From NCBI RefSeq assembly GCF_963455295.1, contig NZ_OY734020.1:992001-1056000 (forward strand): a stretch of 64,000 nt of DNA. The letters are read 5' to 3'. This stretch comes from Candidatus Thiodiazotropha sp. CDECU1 (GTDB lineage: Bacteria; Pseudomonadota; Gammaproteobacteria; Chromatiales; Chromatiaceae). The notes beneath the pieces are model-generated. The model was not told the DNA's origin, made no database searches, and was given only the letters and a program-made list of their open reading frames with translations. The position numbers and the translations under genes are program-made. The first letter of the stretch is position 1. Each line of letters starts with the position of its first letter. Below are positions 36,162 to 43,731 of the stretch, piece after piece.

Positions 36162-36782
36162 TTGCGTATCGATGCATTGCTGTGGTTGATCTCTCTTGCA
36201 TGTCTGGTTGGTCTTGGTGATGTCCTGGCAAGGGAGCCCTATGCCGACTTCAAGTTCCGTAGCACATCGCAAACAGGATTTGTTTTCCAGCAAGAAAGTT
36301 ATCGCTGGCGACCCCTGAATGATGAGGATGATCAACTGCATGTTGATTCACCGGCTGAATCATTCAATGAGCAGCAGCAATACCGGCAGTCCCTCTATCC
36401 CTCTTCGGTCGTTGATTATGCCGAGACACCGCCAGGTTTTCCTCGTGGCGTCTATCGCCCAGTAGAAGAGAGACATACCATTACTCCACACAAGGACGGG
36501 TATCGTTTCCGCACCCTGACGCCAAAAGATCAACTGCGTATAAAGCGCCGCAATGAAGAGTACAAGCAATACCAACGGCCGCCTGGAAATGAAAGCCGCA
36601 TGTTCCTCTCGACCGATAGCTACGGCCTTACTGAACCCAGGCGTCAGAAGACGTATAAGTTCCGCCCTGACAAGCGATTGGATAAGAAACAGGGTGGTGG
36701 GAATTGGGGCCCTAGAGATGTATTTCCATACAATCCAGCATTTACTGATGCCTATCAAACGCCCATGTTTCGTCCCGAATAG
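36162..36782 (+). CDS. Secreted basic protein with YRFRP-type repeats (small)
   Basis: A 206-residue protein with a signal peptide (RIDALLWLISLACLVGLGDVLA, cleaved near residue 23). Short motifs of the form Tyr-x-Phe/Trp-Arg-Pro/Thr recur: FKFRS (30), YRWRPL (47), VYRPVE (97), YRFRTL (114), YKFRPD (165) and FRPE at the end. No cysteine follows the signal and there is no membrane segment, so it should be periplasmic or external. The next gene encodes a longer protein with the same motif. Function unknown; a structural or surface-coating role is inference. Confidence 0.75.
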   Translation: MRIDALLWLISLACLVGLGDVLAREPYADFKFRSTSQTGFVFQQESYRWRPLNDEDDQLHVDSPAESFNEQQQYRQSLYPSSVVDYAETPPGFPRGVYRPVEERHTITPHKDGYRFRTLTPKDQLRIKRRNEEYKQYQRPPGNESRMFLSTDSYGLTEPRRQKTYKFRPDKRLDKKQGGGNWGPRDVFPYNPAFTDAYQTPMFRPE

Positions 36783-37042
36783 GGGGTTCCTGGCTGCTGC
36801 AGTTGGTCTACATCCCCCAAAACCAATCGACTTCTGACAAAAACAGTACTGTGATGGTTTTGTATAGGGCTGTTTACCGCTAAACTGTGCTTTAATCTGG
36901 CATAGTTCGAGGGAGTTGCCATCATAACGATGTGGGATCCTTCGTAGTGCCGTATAAAATAACGACAAATTAAATTTTTGGGTTGTGTCGGGTCTAGATC
37001 CCTTCATGACTAGATGGTGGATCAAGCTAACAGGTAATCCAG

Positions 37043-38239
37043 ATGAGAAACACGACGTATGCACTGCTGATTTCCGGGTTATTCTCCGTCATGCTGATGC
37101 CTTCCAGCTCTGCTATGGAGGGTGCTTCCAATCCTGCCGCTAGTCAGTGGCGGCCGCTCCCTGCTCCGGGCACTCAGATGATTGAGTGGGGAAAAAACAC
37201 TCGCCAATCTCAACAGAAGTTGCGGCACGACCAATGGGCGGGGGGCAACAACTATCCGCAGCATGGACGGAACGCGTATCGCTTCAGGCCCTGGAAGGGA
37301 CAGCGCAATAGGCTCTCTGCTCAAAAGATTCCTGAGACAAGCGCACCTTACACTAGGCCCGCTAACGGGTCTTTGGCAACGCCGATGCCTCGCAACGGAT
37401 ATCAGTGGCCACAGCGTGTCGCCACGCCTGATCAAGCCTATTGGCGGCACTCGACCCATGCGGCCTCTTCCGGATATCCGGGTTACGGCGCTAACAATCG
37501 GTATAGGTTCAGACCCATGGATCGTCAGTCGCTGAGGGGTGCTCCAGCAAGATGGACCTATAGGCCGGCACAAATCGAAATTCCAAACCACTATGTCTAT
37601 CGCCCGCTCAAAGTCAACCCTGGCAGGCATTCCGCGCCTAGGCAGCGAGTTCGCATGCCCGCTACACCGGTCGCGCAGCCTTACGGAGTCAAGCAATGGG
37701 ATCCTATGCGTTATGGCTACAATCCTATGCGCACCAGCATGCCCTATTTTGCGCCACCATCCCATGACCCCTATCGCCAGGTTCGCAGCTACAACCGCTA
37801 TGCGGCGTTTCGACCAAGCGACAGATACTATGCCAACAGACTTGACAACGGATACCCAAGCCCCAGGGGCTACTCCAGTCCCCGATACACAGGCTACACG
37901 CCCTTCGGCAGGCATCGCTTTCGGCCAATGAATCGGCCCGCATCCGGCAGGCATCCCTATCCTGGCCAGCCGGCCTGGCTCGCCGCCAACCCTTATTCGG
38001 CGCCAAACTACTCATGGCGGCCGTCGGCTAGATCCTATCCCTACGGCATGGCTCCCGCTTGGCAACCACAAACGGGAATGCCCTATCCTGGTATGCAGCA
38101 GGCAATGCATCGACCCAGCATGCCAAATCCATACGGGGTCAACTGGTATGATGGCCGGGCGGATGGTGAAGGGGCCTGGTATAAGCTGGCAAGGCAACAG
38201 GAGTGGCCAAGGGTTTCTCAATATTCACCAATGGACTGA
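37043..38239 (+). CDS. Secreted Tyr/Pro/Arg-rich protein with YRFRP repeats (large)
   Basis: A 398-residue protein with a signal peptide (residues 1-24, ending SSA-M). The mature part is strongly basic and rich in Tyr, Pro, Arg, Gly and Asn. The motif recurs at about residues 35 (QWRPLP), 79 (YRFRPW), 154 (YRFRPM), 173 (YRPAQ), 186 (YRPLK), 255 (FRPSD), 282 (RFRPMN) and 323 (YSWRPS). It has a low-complexity, intrinsically disordered character, like structural coat proteins; sulfur-globule envelope proteins also are secreted and Tyr/Pro/Gly-rich, though this is not evidence of homology. It precedes a ParA-like gene by 95 bases. Confidence 0.75.
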   Translation: MRNTTYALLISGLFSVMLMPSSSAMEGASNPAASQWRPLPAPGTQMIEWGKNTRQSQQKLRHDQWAGGNNYPQHGRNAYRFRPWKGQRNRLSAQKIPETSAPYTRPANGSLATPMPRNGYQWPQRVATPDQAYWRHSTHAASSGYPGYGANNRYRFRPMDRQSLRGAPARWTYRPAQIEIPNHYVYRPLKVNPGRHSAPRQRVRMPATPVAQPYGVKQWDPMRYGYNPMRTSMPYFAPPSHDPYRQVRSYNRYAAFRPSDRYYANRLDNGYPSPRGYSSPRYTGYTPFGRHRFRPMNRPASGRHPYPGQPAWLAANPYSAPNYSWRPSARSYPYGMAPAWQPQTGMPYPGMQQAMHRPSMPNPYGVNWYDGRADGEGAWYKLARQQEWPRVSQYSPMD

Positions 38240-38334
38240 TGTTGCAGAGAAGCTGACGACAGAGAATAGAAGCGCGCCGCGTAATCCTGGATACCGGGCG
38301 TAAGCTTCAACGAGAACATAACAAAGGGGAGTGT

Positions 38335-38970
38335 ATGATCACAGTTATCGGTAGTCTGAAAGGAGGGTCCGGTAAGAGTACGGTGACCTTCAATCTGGCT
38401 GTCTGGTTGGAAATGGCGGAGGCTGAAGTACTGGTCATTGATGCCGATCCGCAGGCGACATTGAGTGATGTATCAGAGGTGCGTTCGGAAGAGGGTTATG
38501 AACCCTATCTGAAAATCAAGGATGCCTCTGCGTTGTCCAGGAAGAAACTCGCAGGTTATGATGAAGTGTTGATTGACGTCGGAACTTCCGATATCGATTC
38601 AATGAAGTTGGCATTGGCCCTGGCGGACCGGGTGATAATTCCAGTACCACCTTCGCAGGCTGATATCTGGTCAACCCAGCGTTTCATCAATTTTCTCGAT
38701 GAGGCAGTGGGTGGTGACCGCCCTGAATTGCTGGCATTCATCAACCGGGCCGATACCCACCATGCGATCAGAGAGTCCGATGAAGCTGCCGCCGCCCTGG
38801 TCTCTCTGCCGGATGTGGATTTTATAAAATACCGTCTCTGCCAAAGAACGGTCTTTCGTCGATCCTTCAGTGAGGGTCTCGCTGTTTATGAATTGGATCC
38901 GAGAGGAAAAGGCAGTAAAGAGTTTTACGCACTGACAGCTGCGTTGTATCCCAACTACATCAATCATTAA
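38335..38970 (+). CDS. ParA/MinD-type positioning ATPase
   Basis: A 211-residue ATPase of the ParA/MinD group. The deviant Walker A LKGGSGKSTVTFNLAV is intact with the signature lysine, then IDADPQATLSDV (switch I region) and EVLIDVGTSD (Walker B region). It is compact, without an N-terminal HTH, as in orphan ParA proteins that position protein complexes on the nucleoid. The chromosomal parAB genes are not nearby. No ParB partner is in the window; the neighbours are the YRFRP-repeat genes upstream and a DUF302 gene downstream. Confidence 0.9.
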   Translation: MITVIGSLKGGSGKSTVTFNLAVWLEMAEAEVLVIDADPQATLSDVSEVRSEEGYEPYLKIKDASALSRKKLAGYDEVLIDVGTSDIDSMKLALALADRVIIPVPPSQADIWSTQRFINFLDEAVGGDRPELLAFINRADTHHAIRESDEAAAALVSLPDVDFIKYRLCQRTVFRRSFSEGLAVYELDPRGKGSKEFYALTAALYPNYINH

Positions 38971-39035
38971 GCAGGGCATTAATATCTGATTCGATTTGGG
39001 ATACTTACCTATTTGGTTGTTCATTGGAGAGAGAG

Positions 39036-39614
39036 ATGGGGATGATAAGAAATCTTTTTGCCCTGATTGGGTTGCTGGTAGTCATCGGATTGGCCGCCAC
39101 CTATTTTAAATACAGCAAGGCGTTGGAAGCCTTTGATCCTGGTGCCGGCCCCATGTTCTTGGAGTTTGCCCAGGCCACCTTGTCCACCGGCAGTGTGGCT
39201 GAGGCGAGTATCTGGAAGATTCCAGTGGAGGAGGGACTCACCTGGGAGGAAGTGGAAGAGACCATGAAGTTCGTCGCCAATGAACACAACATGTCGAATG
39301 TGGGTGAACTCCCCCTGTCCAAGGACATCGAGGCCAAGATGGGGTCGGAATATCGATTTGTAAAGATTTATCTTTTCTGTAACTCATTGATTGCAGGCGA
39401 GATGCTCGATTATTCCGATGCCTATTCCGCCTATCTGCCCTGCCGCATCACCTTGATCGAGGACCTCCAGGGAAATCTCTGGCTGACGGCGCTGAATATG
39501 GACATGATGATCTATGGCGGGAATCCGCTGCCAGCCGAACTCAAGGAGGCTGCCCTACAGGTCAAGGAGCAAATTCTGGATATCATGAATCGGGGTGCGA
39601 CAGGAGAGTTCTGA
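39036..39614 (+). CDS. DUF302-domain protein with N-terminal TM anchor
   Basis: A 192-residue protein: one membrane segment at about residues 5-20 (NLFALIGLLVVIGLAATYF), then a DUF302-like domain (SIWKIPVEEGLTWEEVEETMKFVANEHN, and later EMLDYSDAYSAYLPCRITLIED), probably periplasmic. DUF302 proteins occur widely in sulfur oxidisers; their function is unknown. I start it at the ATG at 39036, preceded by GGAGAGAG. A terminator follows. Confidence 0.8.
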   Translation: MGMIRNLFALIGLLVVIGLAATYFKYSKALEAFDPGAGPMFLEFAQATLSTGSVAEASIWKIPVEEGLTWEEVEETMKFVANEHNMSNVGELPLSKDIEAKMGSEYRFVKIYLFCNSLIAGEMLDYSDAYSAYLPCRITLIEDLQGNLWLTALNMDMMIYGGNPLPAELKEAALQVKEQILDIMNRGATGEF

Positions 39615-39660
39615 TTCCCATGGGTTATGGTGTGGTATGATAACTAATTGTCATACTTAC

Positions 39661-39690
39661 AAAAAAACCGGGTCGTGCCCGGTTTTTTTG
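39661..39690 (+). terminator. Rho-independent terminator after the DUF302 gene
   Basis: AAAAAAACCGGG, a short loop and CCCGGTTTTTTTG form a compact stem with a T run on the right and an A run on the left, so it could work in both directions. It lies about 46 bases after the DUF302 stop. Confidence 0.9.
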
Positions 39691-39818
39691 TGCCTGAATA
39701 CGTCAGTTTGGTATAAATTCTATTCGTGTATCAATAGACTTTGATTGTGATAAACCGTTGCTATGCTAATATTTCGTAATAATCAGAATTAGATAATTAC
39801 TATTAGGTCGGGAAAAGC

Positions 39819-40340
39819 ATGCTTGAGAAAAACGACCAGGATCCCCAAAATGACCGGGTGGAAGAGGGCGTCTCCGAGACTGACAGCAGAAGCAGTCAGG
39901 ACTCGATGGATCGCCTGTCAATGGCGTTTGAGACCAGCGCGCGGCGTTGGGAGTTGATCGTCTATCCCTCTCTTTTCGCCTTCATATTATTGGCGGCGTA
40001 TGGCTTCTATCTGGTCTTCAGTCTCGCTAAGGATATCCATTTTCTTGCCCTTAGCGTCGATTCCAATATGAACATCATGTCGAGTAATCTGATGACCATG
40101 ACTGACAGTGTCGGTCAACTCTCAGCCAATGTACGTACCATGGCGGTGAGTGTGGAATCGATGGCCCAGGATGTCAGAACCCTGGAACCCATGCTCACCA
40201 GTATGGATTCCATGGAAGAGTCGATCAAGACCATGACCCATGCCACCTATAATATCCAAAGGGATATGAGCTCCATGAACTACAATATTCATGATGCCTC
40301 CCGACCGATGACCTTTTGGAACTCCTTCATGCCTTGGTAA
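39819..40340 (+). CDS. Single-TM Met-rich coiled-coil protein with NSFMPW tail (copy 2)
   Basis: A 173-residue paralogue of the 23218-23784 product. It has a 45-residue polar N-terminus, one membrane segment (about 51-70, IVYPSLFAFILLAAYGFYLV), a Met- and Ser-rich coiled coil with units such as NVRTMAVSVESMAQDV and MLTSMDSMEESIKTM, and the C-terminal RPMTFWNSFMPW. Layout and end motif are the same in both copies. Not in the same transcript as the DUF302 gene, because a terminator intervenes. Function unknown. Confidence 0.8.
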   Translation: MLEKNDQDPQNDRVEEGVSETDSRSSQDSMDRLSMAFETSARRWELIVYPSLFAFILLAAYGFYLVFSLAKDIHFLALSVDSNMNIMSSNLMTMTDSVGQLSANVRTMAVSVESMAQDVRTLEPMLTSMDSMEESIKTMTHATYNIQRDMSSMNYNIHDASRPMTFWNSFMPW

Positions 40341-40364
40341 TCCCATCCGGGAAGAGGCGCGAAC

Positions 40365-42452
40365 TCAATCCGTGTGGAAATCGTAGTCTATGGAATCTGA
40401 TGGTTCCTGTATAAAATAACCACGAATGTAGTTGACACCGATTGACCAGAGGATGGCCAGGCTGCTGGCATCTTCCACACCTGATGCGATGGTCTTGATG
40501 TTTTGTTCCTGAATCACTTCATTGAGATGGTTCAAGCTATCCTGTTTGTCCTGGTTTTCAAATAGATCAGAGAGGAAAGAGCTGTGAAATTGTATGAAAT
40601 CCAGGGGAAAACTGCTGAGAATGGCCTCAGGTTTCTTGGCTAAGCCAAAATGGCCTAAACAGGTTTTACATTTTATCTTTTTCAATCCTTCTGCCAGCTT
40701 CTGCAATTGATGTAGATGTGCTCGCGCATCATTGTCATCAAACTGAAAGGTGACCCATGAGCCTTTGGCTTCATAATCGCGCAGGCAATCGCAAATAAAG
40801 AGCAACAGGGTATCGTCTTCCAATGTCGCACCGGAAACGCTGATCAGGAAGTTGATCTTTTTACCCTGTTTCCGCTGTGTGGCGAGTTCGTCGATGGCAT
40901 GGCGTATGACCCAGCGATCCAGTTCTGGCATTCTATTCAGCGCATCCACCTGACTGAGAAAATGCTCAGGTTGTATCTCCTCCCGGCTCTCGTCAATCAG
41001 ACGAACCGTGACCGCATAATTCTCCCTGGTATCGCCATGCAGGCTGACAATGGGTTGAAATGCCAATTGAAACTGATCGTTTTCGAAGGCATAACGAATC
41101 AGGTTGCTCAGGTTGGCCTCGCTGGCGGTTGCTTGCGAATCTTCCGGTAACCGGGTATCGGTGACGTAGAAATCATTGCCGCCATCGGAGCGGGCATGAT
41201 CGCATGCATGGTAGGCTTGAGTGATAAAATCGTGACCGCTGAGAACATCGTCGGATGAGAACACCACGCCGATGCTGCAGGTGGGTTGTATATCGCTGCC
41301 GTTATCCTCAAAGTTGTTGGAAGCTATCAGGTTGCAGATTTCACGGGCCTTGTCTTCAGTGGCCGTCATCTCCTGTGTTGCGCTGAGGATGGTGAAGGTA
41401 TGATCGCCAAAGCGCGCAAGAGTATCCTCTTTTGTGACATTTTTACGCAGTTCGGCGGCAATCTGCAGCAATAGTCCATCACTCGTTTTGATGCCTGTTT
41501 TGCTGCGGATGTCAGTGAAATTATCCAGGGTAATGTAGAAAAGTGTCTGTGGATTCTGACCGCGATCGAAGTGGTGTTTAGCCTCTTCATCCAGTTGGCC
41601 AATGAAATATTGACGGTTGTATAGACCGGTCTGTACGTCCTGGGTGCTGAGCAGACGCAGCTTTTCCTCGACCTCCCGGGAGATCGATTGATCGCGGATG
41701 ATGACCTGTGTGCATGATTCGCCATCGATACTGGCGGGTGTGAAATGGAGTTCCGCACTGAACTCGCTACCGTTGTCGCGAACACAGGTGGTTTTCATCT
41801 CGCTTGAATGCTCGGTATCGGCACTCAGTTTACGCAATAATTTTTTGAAAGGCTGATGCTCGTTCGATGCAATCATATCCAGGATGGGGAGACCCTCTAT
41901 CTCATCCTCTCCTGCAAGCCCGAACAGCTCCAGATAGGCGCGGTTGGCAGTGACATGCATACCTTCATGTACATATGCGATGGCATCTCGGGAGCTTTCC
42001 GTGAGCGTATCACAACGCTCCTCCGCCTCCTCAAGTTGTCGCTCCAAGCGCTGTAGTCGGCGCACGGCACTGAGGTGTTTGTGTTCACGCAGTATTACCT
42101 GTACCAGATGCGGGTGATTCTTACGTTGTACCAGGTCTGTAATACCCTGTTTCATCAACTCGAGTTGCATCTCCTCATTCGGCATGTCACTGATTGCTAT
42201 GACCGGAATGATAGGGTTGATGGCGCCAATGAGTGCGAATAGTTGTGTGGTATCCAGCGCTTCGTTATCGATTGTGTAGATCAGCAGGTCGAGGGATTTT
42301 TTCTCTTTCAGGGCAGAGCCCAGCTGATCGGCATCATGTTCGATTCGAGTGGCATGGGCTGGATTGCCATTGTTCCGCAAAGCATCAAGACAGGCCTCAA
42401 CCTCCGGTGTCGTACTACCTAATACCAATAACTCAATTGCTTCTTCAGGCAT
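40365..42452 (-). CDS. FimX-like degenerate GGDEF-EAL protein (type IV pilus/c-di-GMP)
   Basis: A 695-residue protein, the size and layout of FimX: an N-terminal receiver-like domain (residues 1-130, without an obvious phosphoacceptor Asp), PAS (about 145-260), GGDEF-like (about 270-430) and EAL-like (about 445-690). The GGDEF site is degenerate (LARFGDHTFTIL) and so is EAL (NYAVTVRLIDE), while the binding residues around QLAFQPIVSLHGD and LDRWVIRHAI remain. FimX binds cyclic di-GMP without catalysis and controls type IV pilus assembly. This role is inference, as no pilus genes are in the window. Convergent with the coiled-coil gene. Confidence 0.85.
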   Translation of the reverse strand: MPEEAIELLVLGSTTPEVEACLDALRNNGNPAHATRIEHDADQLGSALKEKKSLDLLIYTIDNEALDTTQLFALIGAINPIIPVIAISDMPNEEMQLELMKQGITDLVQRKNHPHLVQVILREHKHLSAVRRLQRLERQLEEAEERCDTLTESSRDAIAYVHEGMHVTANRAYLELFGLAGEDEIEGLPILDMIASNEHQPFKKLLRKLSADTEHSSEMKTTCVRDNGSEFSAELHFTPASIDGESCTQVIIRDQSISREVEEKLRLLSTQDVQTGLYNRQYFIGQLDEEAKHHFDRGQNPQTLFYITLDNFTDIRSKTGIKTSDGLLLQIAAELRKNVTKEDTLARFGDHTFTILSATQEMTATEDKAREICNLIASNNFEDNGSDIQPTCSIGVVFSSDDVLSGHDFITQAYHACDHARSDGGNDFYVTDTRLPEDSQATASEANLSNLIRYAFENDQFQLAFQPIVSLHGDTRENYAVTVRLIDESREEIQPEHFLSQVDALNRMPELDRWVIRHAIDELATQRKQGKKINFLISVSGATLEDDTLLLFICDCLRDYEAKGSWVTFQFDDNDARAHLHQLQKLAEGLKKIKCKTCLGHFGLAKKPEAILSSFPLDFIQFHSSFLSDLFENQDKQDSLNHLNEVIQEQNIKTIASGVEDASSLAILWSIGVNYIRGYFIQEPSDSIDYDFHTD

Positions 42453-42481
42453 CTGGAATCATCCTGTTTCTCTTCATGACA

Positions 42482-43546
42482 TCAAGCCGCATCGACGAAT
42501 TTACGTCGTTGTCGTACGGCATCGGCCAAGGTTTCCAATAGTGGTTCGCTGTCATCCCAACTGATACAGGCATCCGTAATACTCTGACCATAGGTTAAGG
42601 TTTCTCCCTCTATTCTGTCCTGTCTTCCCTCGACCAGGAAGCTTTCAATCATGGCCCCCATGATGCGCTGGTCTCCCCGCGCGATCTGACTGGCTATATC
42701 ACGCCCCACCAGCAGCTGTCGGGGATGTTGCTTGCGGCTGTTGGCATGGCTGAAATCGACCATCAATCTGGGTTTCAGGCCATTGCCTTCCATCTCTTCG
42801 GCCGCGATGTTGATGCTTTCCGAGTCATAGTTGGGACGGGTGCCGCCTCTGAGAATGATGTGACAGTCCTGATTGCCGTGAGTGGAGAAGATAGCAGACC
42901 TGCCCTCCTTGGTGACAGAAAGAAAGTGGTGGGGGCGGGAAGATGAGCGGATCGCATCGAGTGCAACCCGCATACTGCCATTGGTTGCATTTTTGAAGCC
43001 TACCGGGCAGGAGAGGCCTGAGGCGAGTTCCCGATGGGCCTGACTTTCGGTGGTACGTGCCCCGATTGCTCCCCAGCTGATCAGGTCGGCGATATATTGT
43101 GGGCTGATCAAGTCCAGGTATTCGGTGCCGGCTGGAATGCCAAGATTATTCAGGTCCAGGAGTAATTTTCTTGCCAAACGCAAGCCTGTGTTGATTTCGA
43201 ATCTGTCATCAAGTGTCGGATCGTTGATCAGCCCCTTCCAGCCAACAGTGGTGCGGGGTTTTTCGAAATAGACGCGCATCACAACTTCAAGCTCGGTCTT
43301 GAGCCGCTCGCGCACCGGTTGCAGGCGCTGGGCATACTCCATGGCGGCATTGGGATCATGTACTGAACAGGGACCAATAATGACCAGTAGCCGGTCATCC
43401 TTATCATGCAGAATCTGGTGTATCCGTTGTCGTGCCTTATACACGGTATCGGCTGCCTTATCTGTGATAGGTAGCTCCTGATGAACCTGAGCAGGAGGGC
43501 TCAGCTCTTTGATTGCCTTGATGCGAAGATCGTCAGTCTGTTTCAT
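42482..43546 (-). CDS. aroG: 3-deoxy-7-phosphoheptulonate synthase, type I
   Basis: DAHP synthase, 354 residues, condenses phosphoenolpyruvate with erythrose 4-phosphate at the entry of the shikimate pathway. Motifs of the AroF/G/H type are clear: IIGPCSVHDP, YFEKPRTTVGWKGLINDP, SWGAIGARTTESQAHRELASG and DFSHANSRKQ, with conserved metal ligands. Which amino acid gives feedback cannot be read with certainty. It lies 29 bases upstream of the FimX-like gene on the same strand. Confidence 0.95.
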   Translation of the reverse strand: MKQTDDLRIKAIKELSPPAQVHQELPITDKAADTVYKARQRIHQILHDKDDRLLVIIGPCSVHDPNAAMEYAQRLQPVRERLKTELEVVMRVYFEKPRTTVGWKGLINDPTLDDRFEINTGLRLARKLLLDLNNLGIPAGTEYLDLISPQYIADLISWGAIGARTTESQAHRELASGLSCPVGFKNATNGSMRVALDAIRSSSRPHHFLSVTKEGRSAIFSTHGNQDCHIILRGGTRPNYDSESINIAAEEMEGNGLKPRLMVDFSHANSRKQHPRQLLVGRDIASQIARGDQRIMGAMIESFLVEGRQDRIEGETLTYGQSITDACISWDDSEPLLETLADAVRQRRKFVDAA

Positions 43547-43731
43547 GCGTTGATGTTTAAATGCGAATCAAATAATCATGGGATTATACATGCATAGGAT
43601 GAATCGGCGATAAATGATTGGTCGCAGAATGATCAGGTTGTGAGTCTCTCTGAAAACGCTACAAATGACAGGGGAATTGAGTGGTTTTCACAGAACTATC
43701 AAATCACAGTGGAGAGCGATCTGTGATCAGC

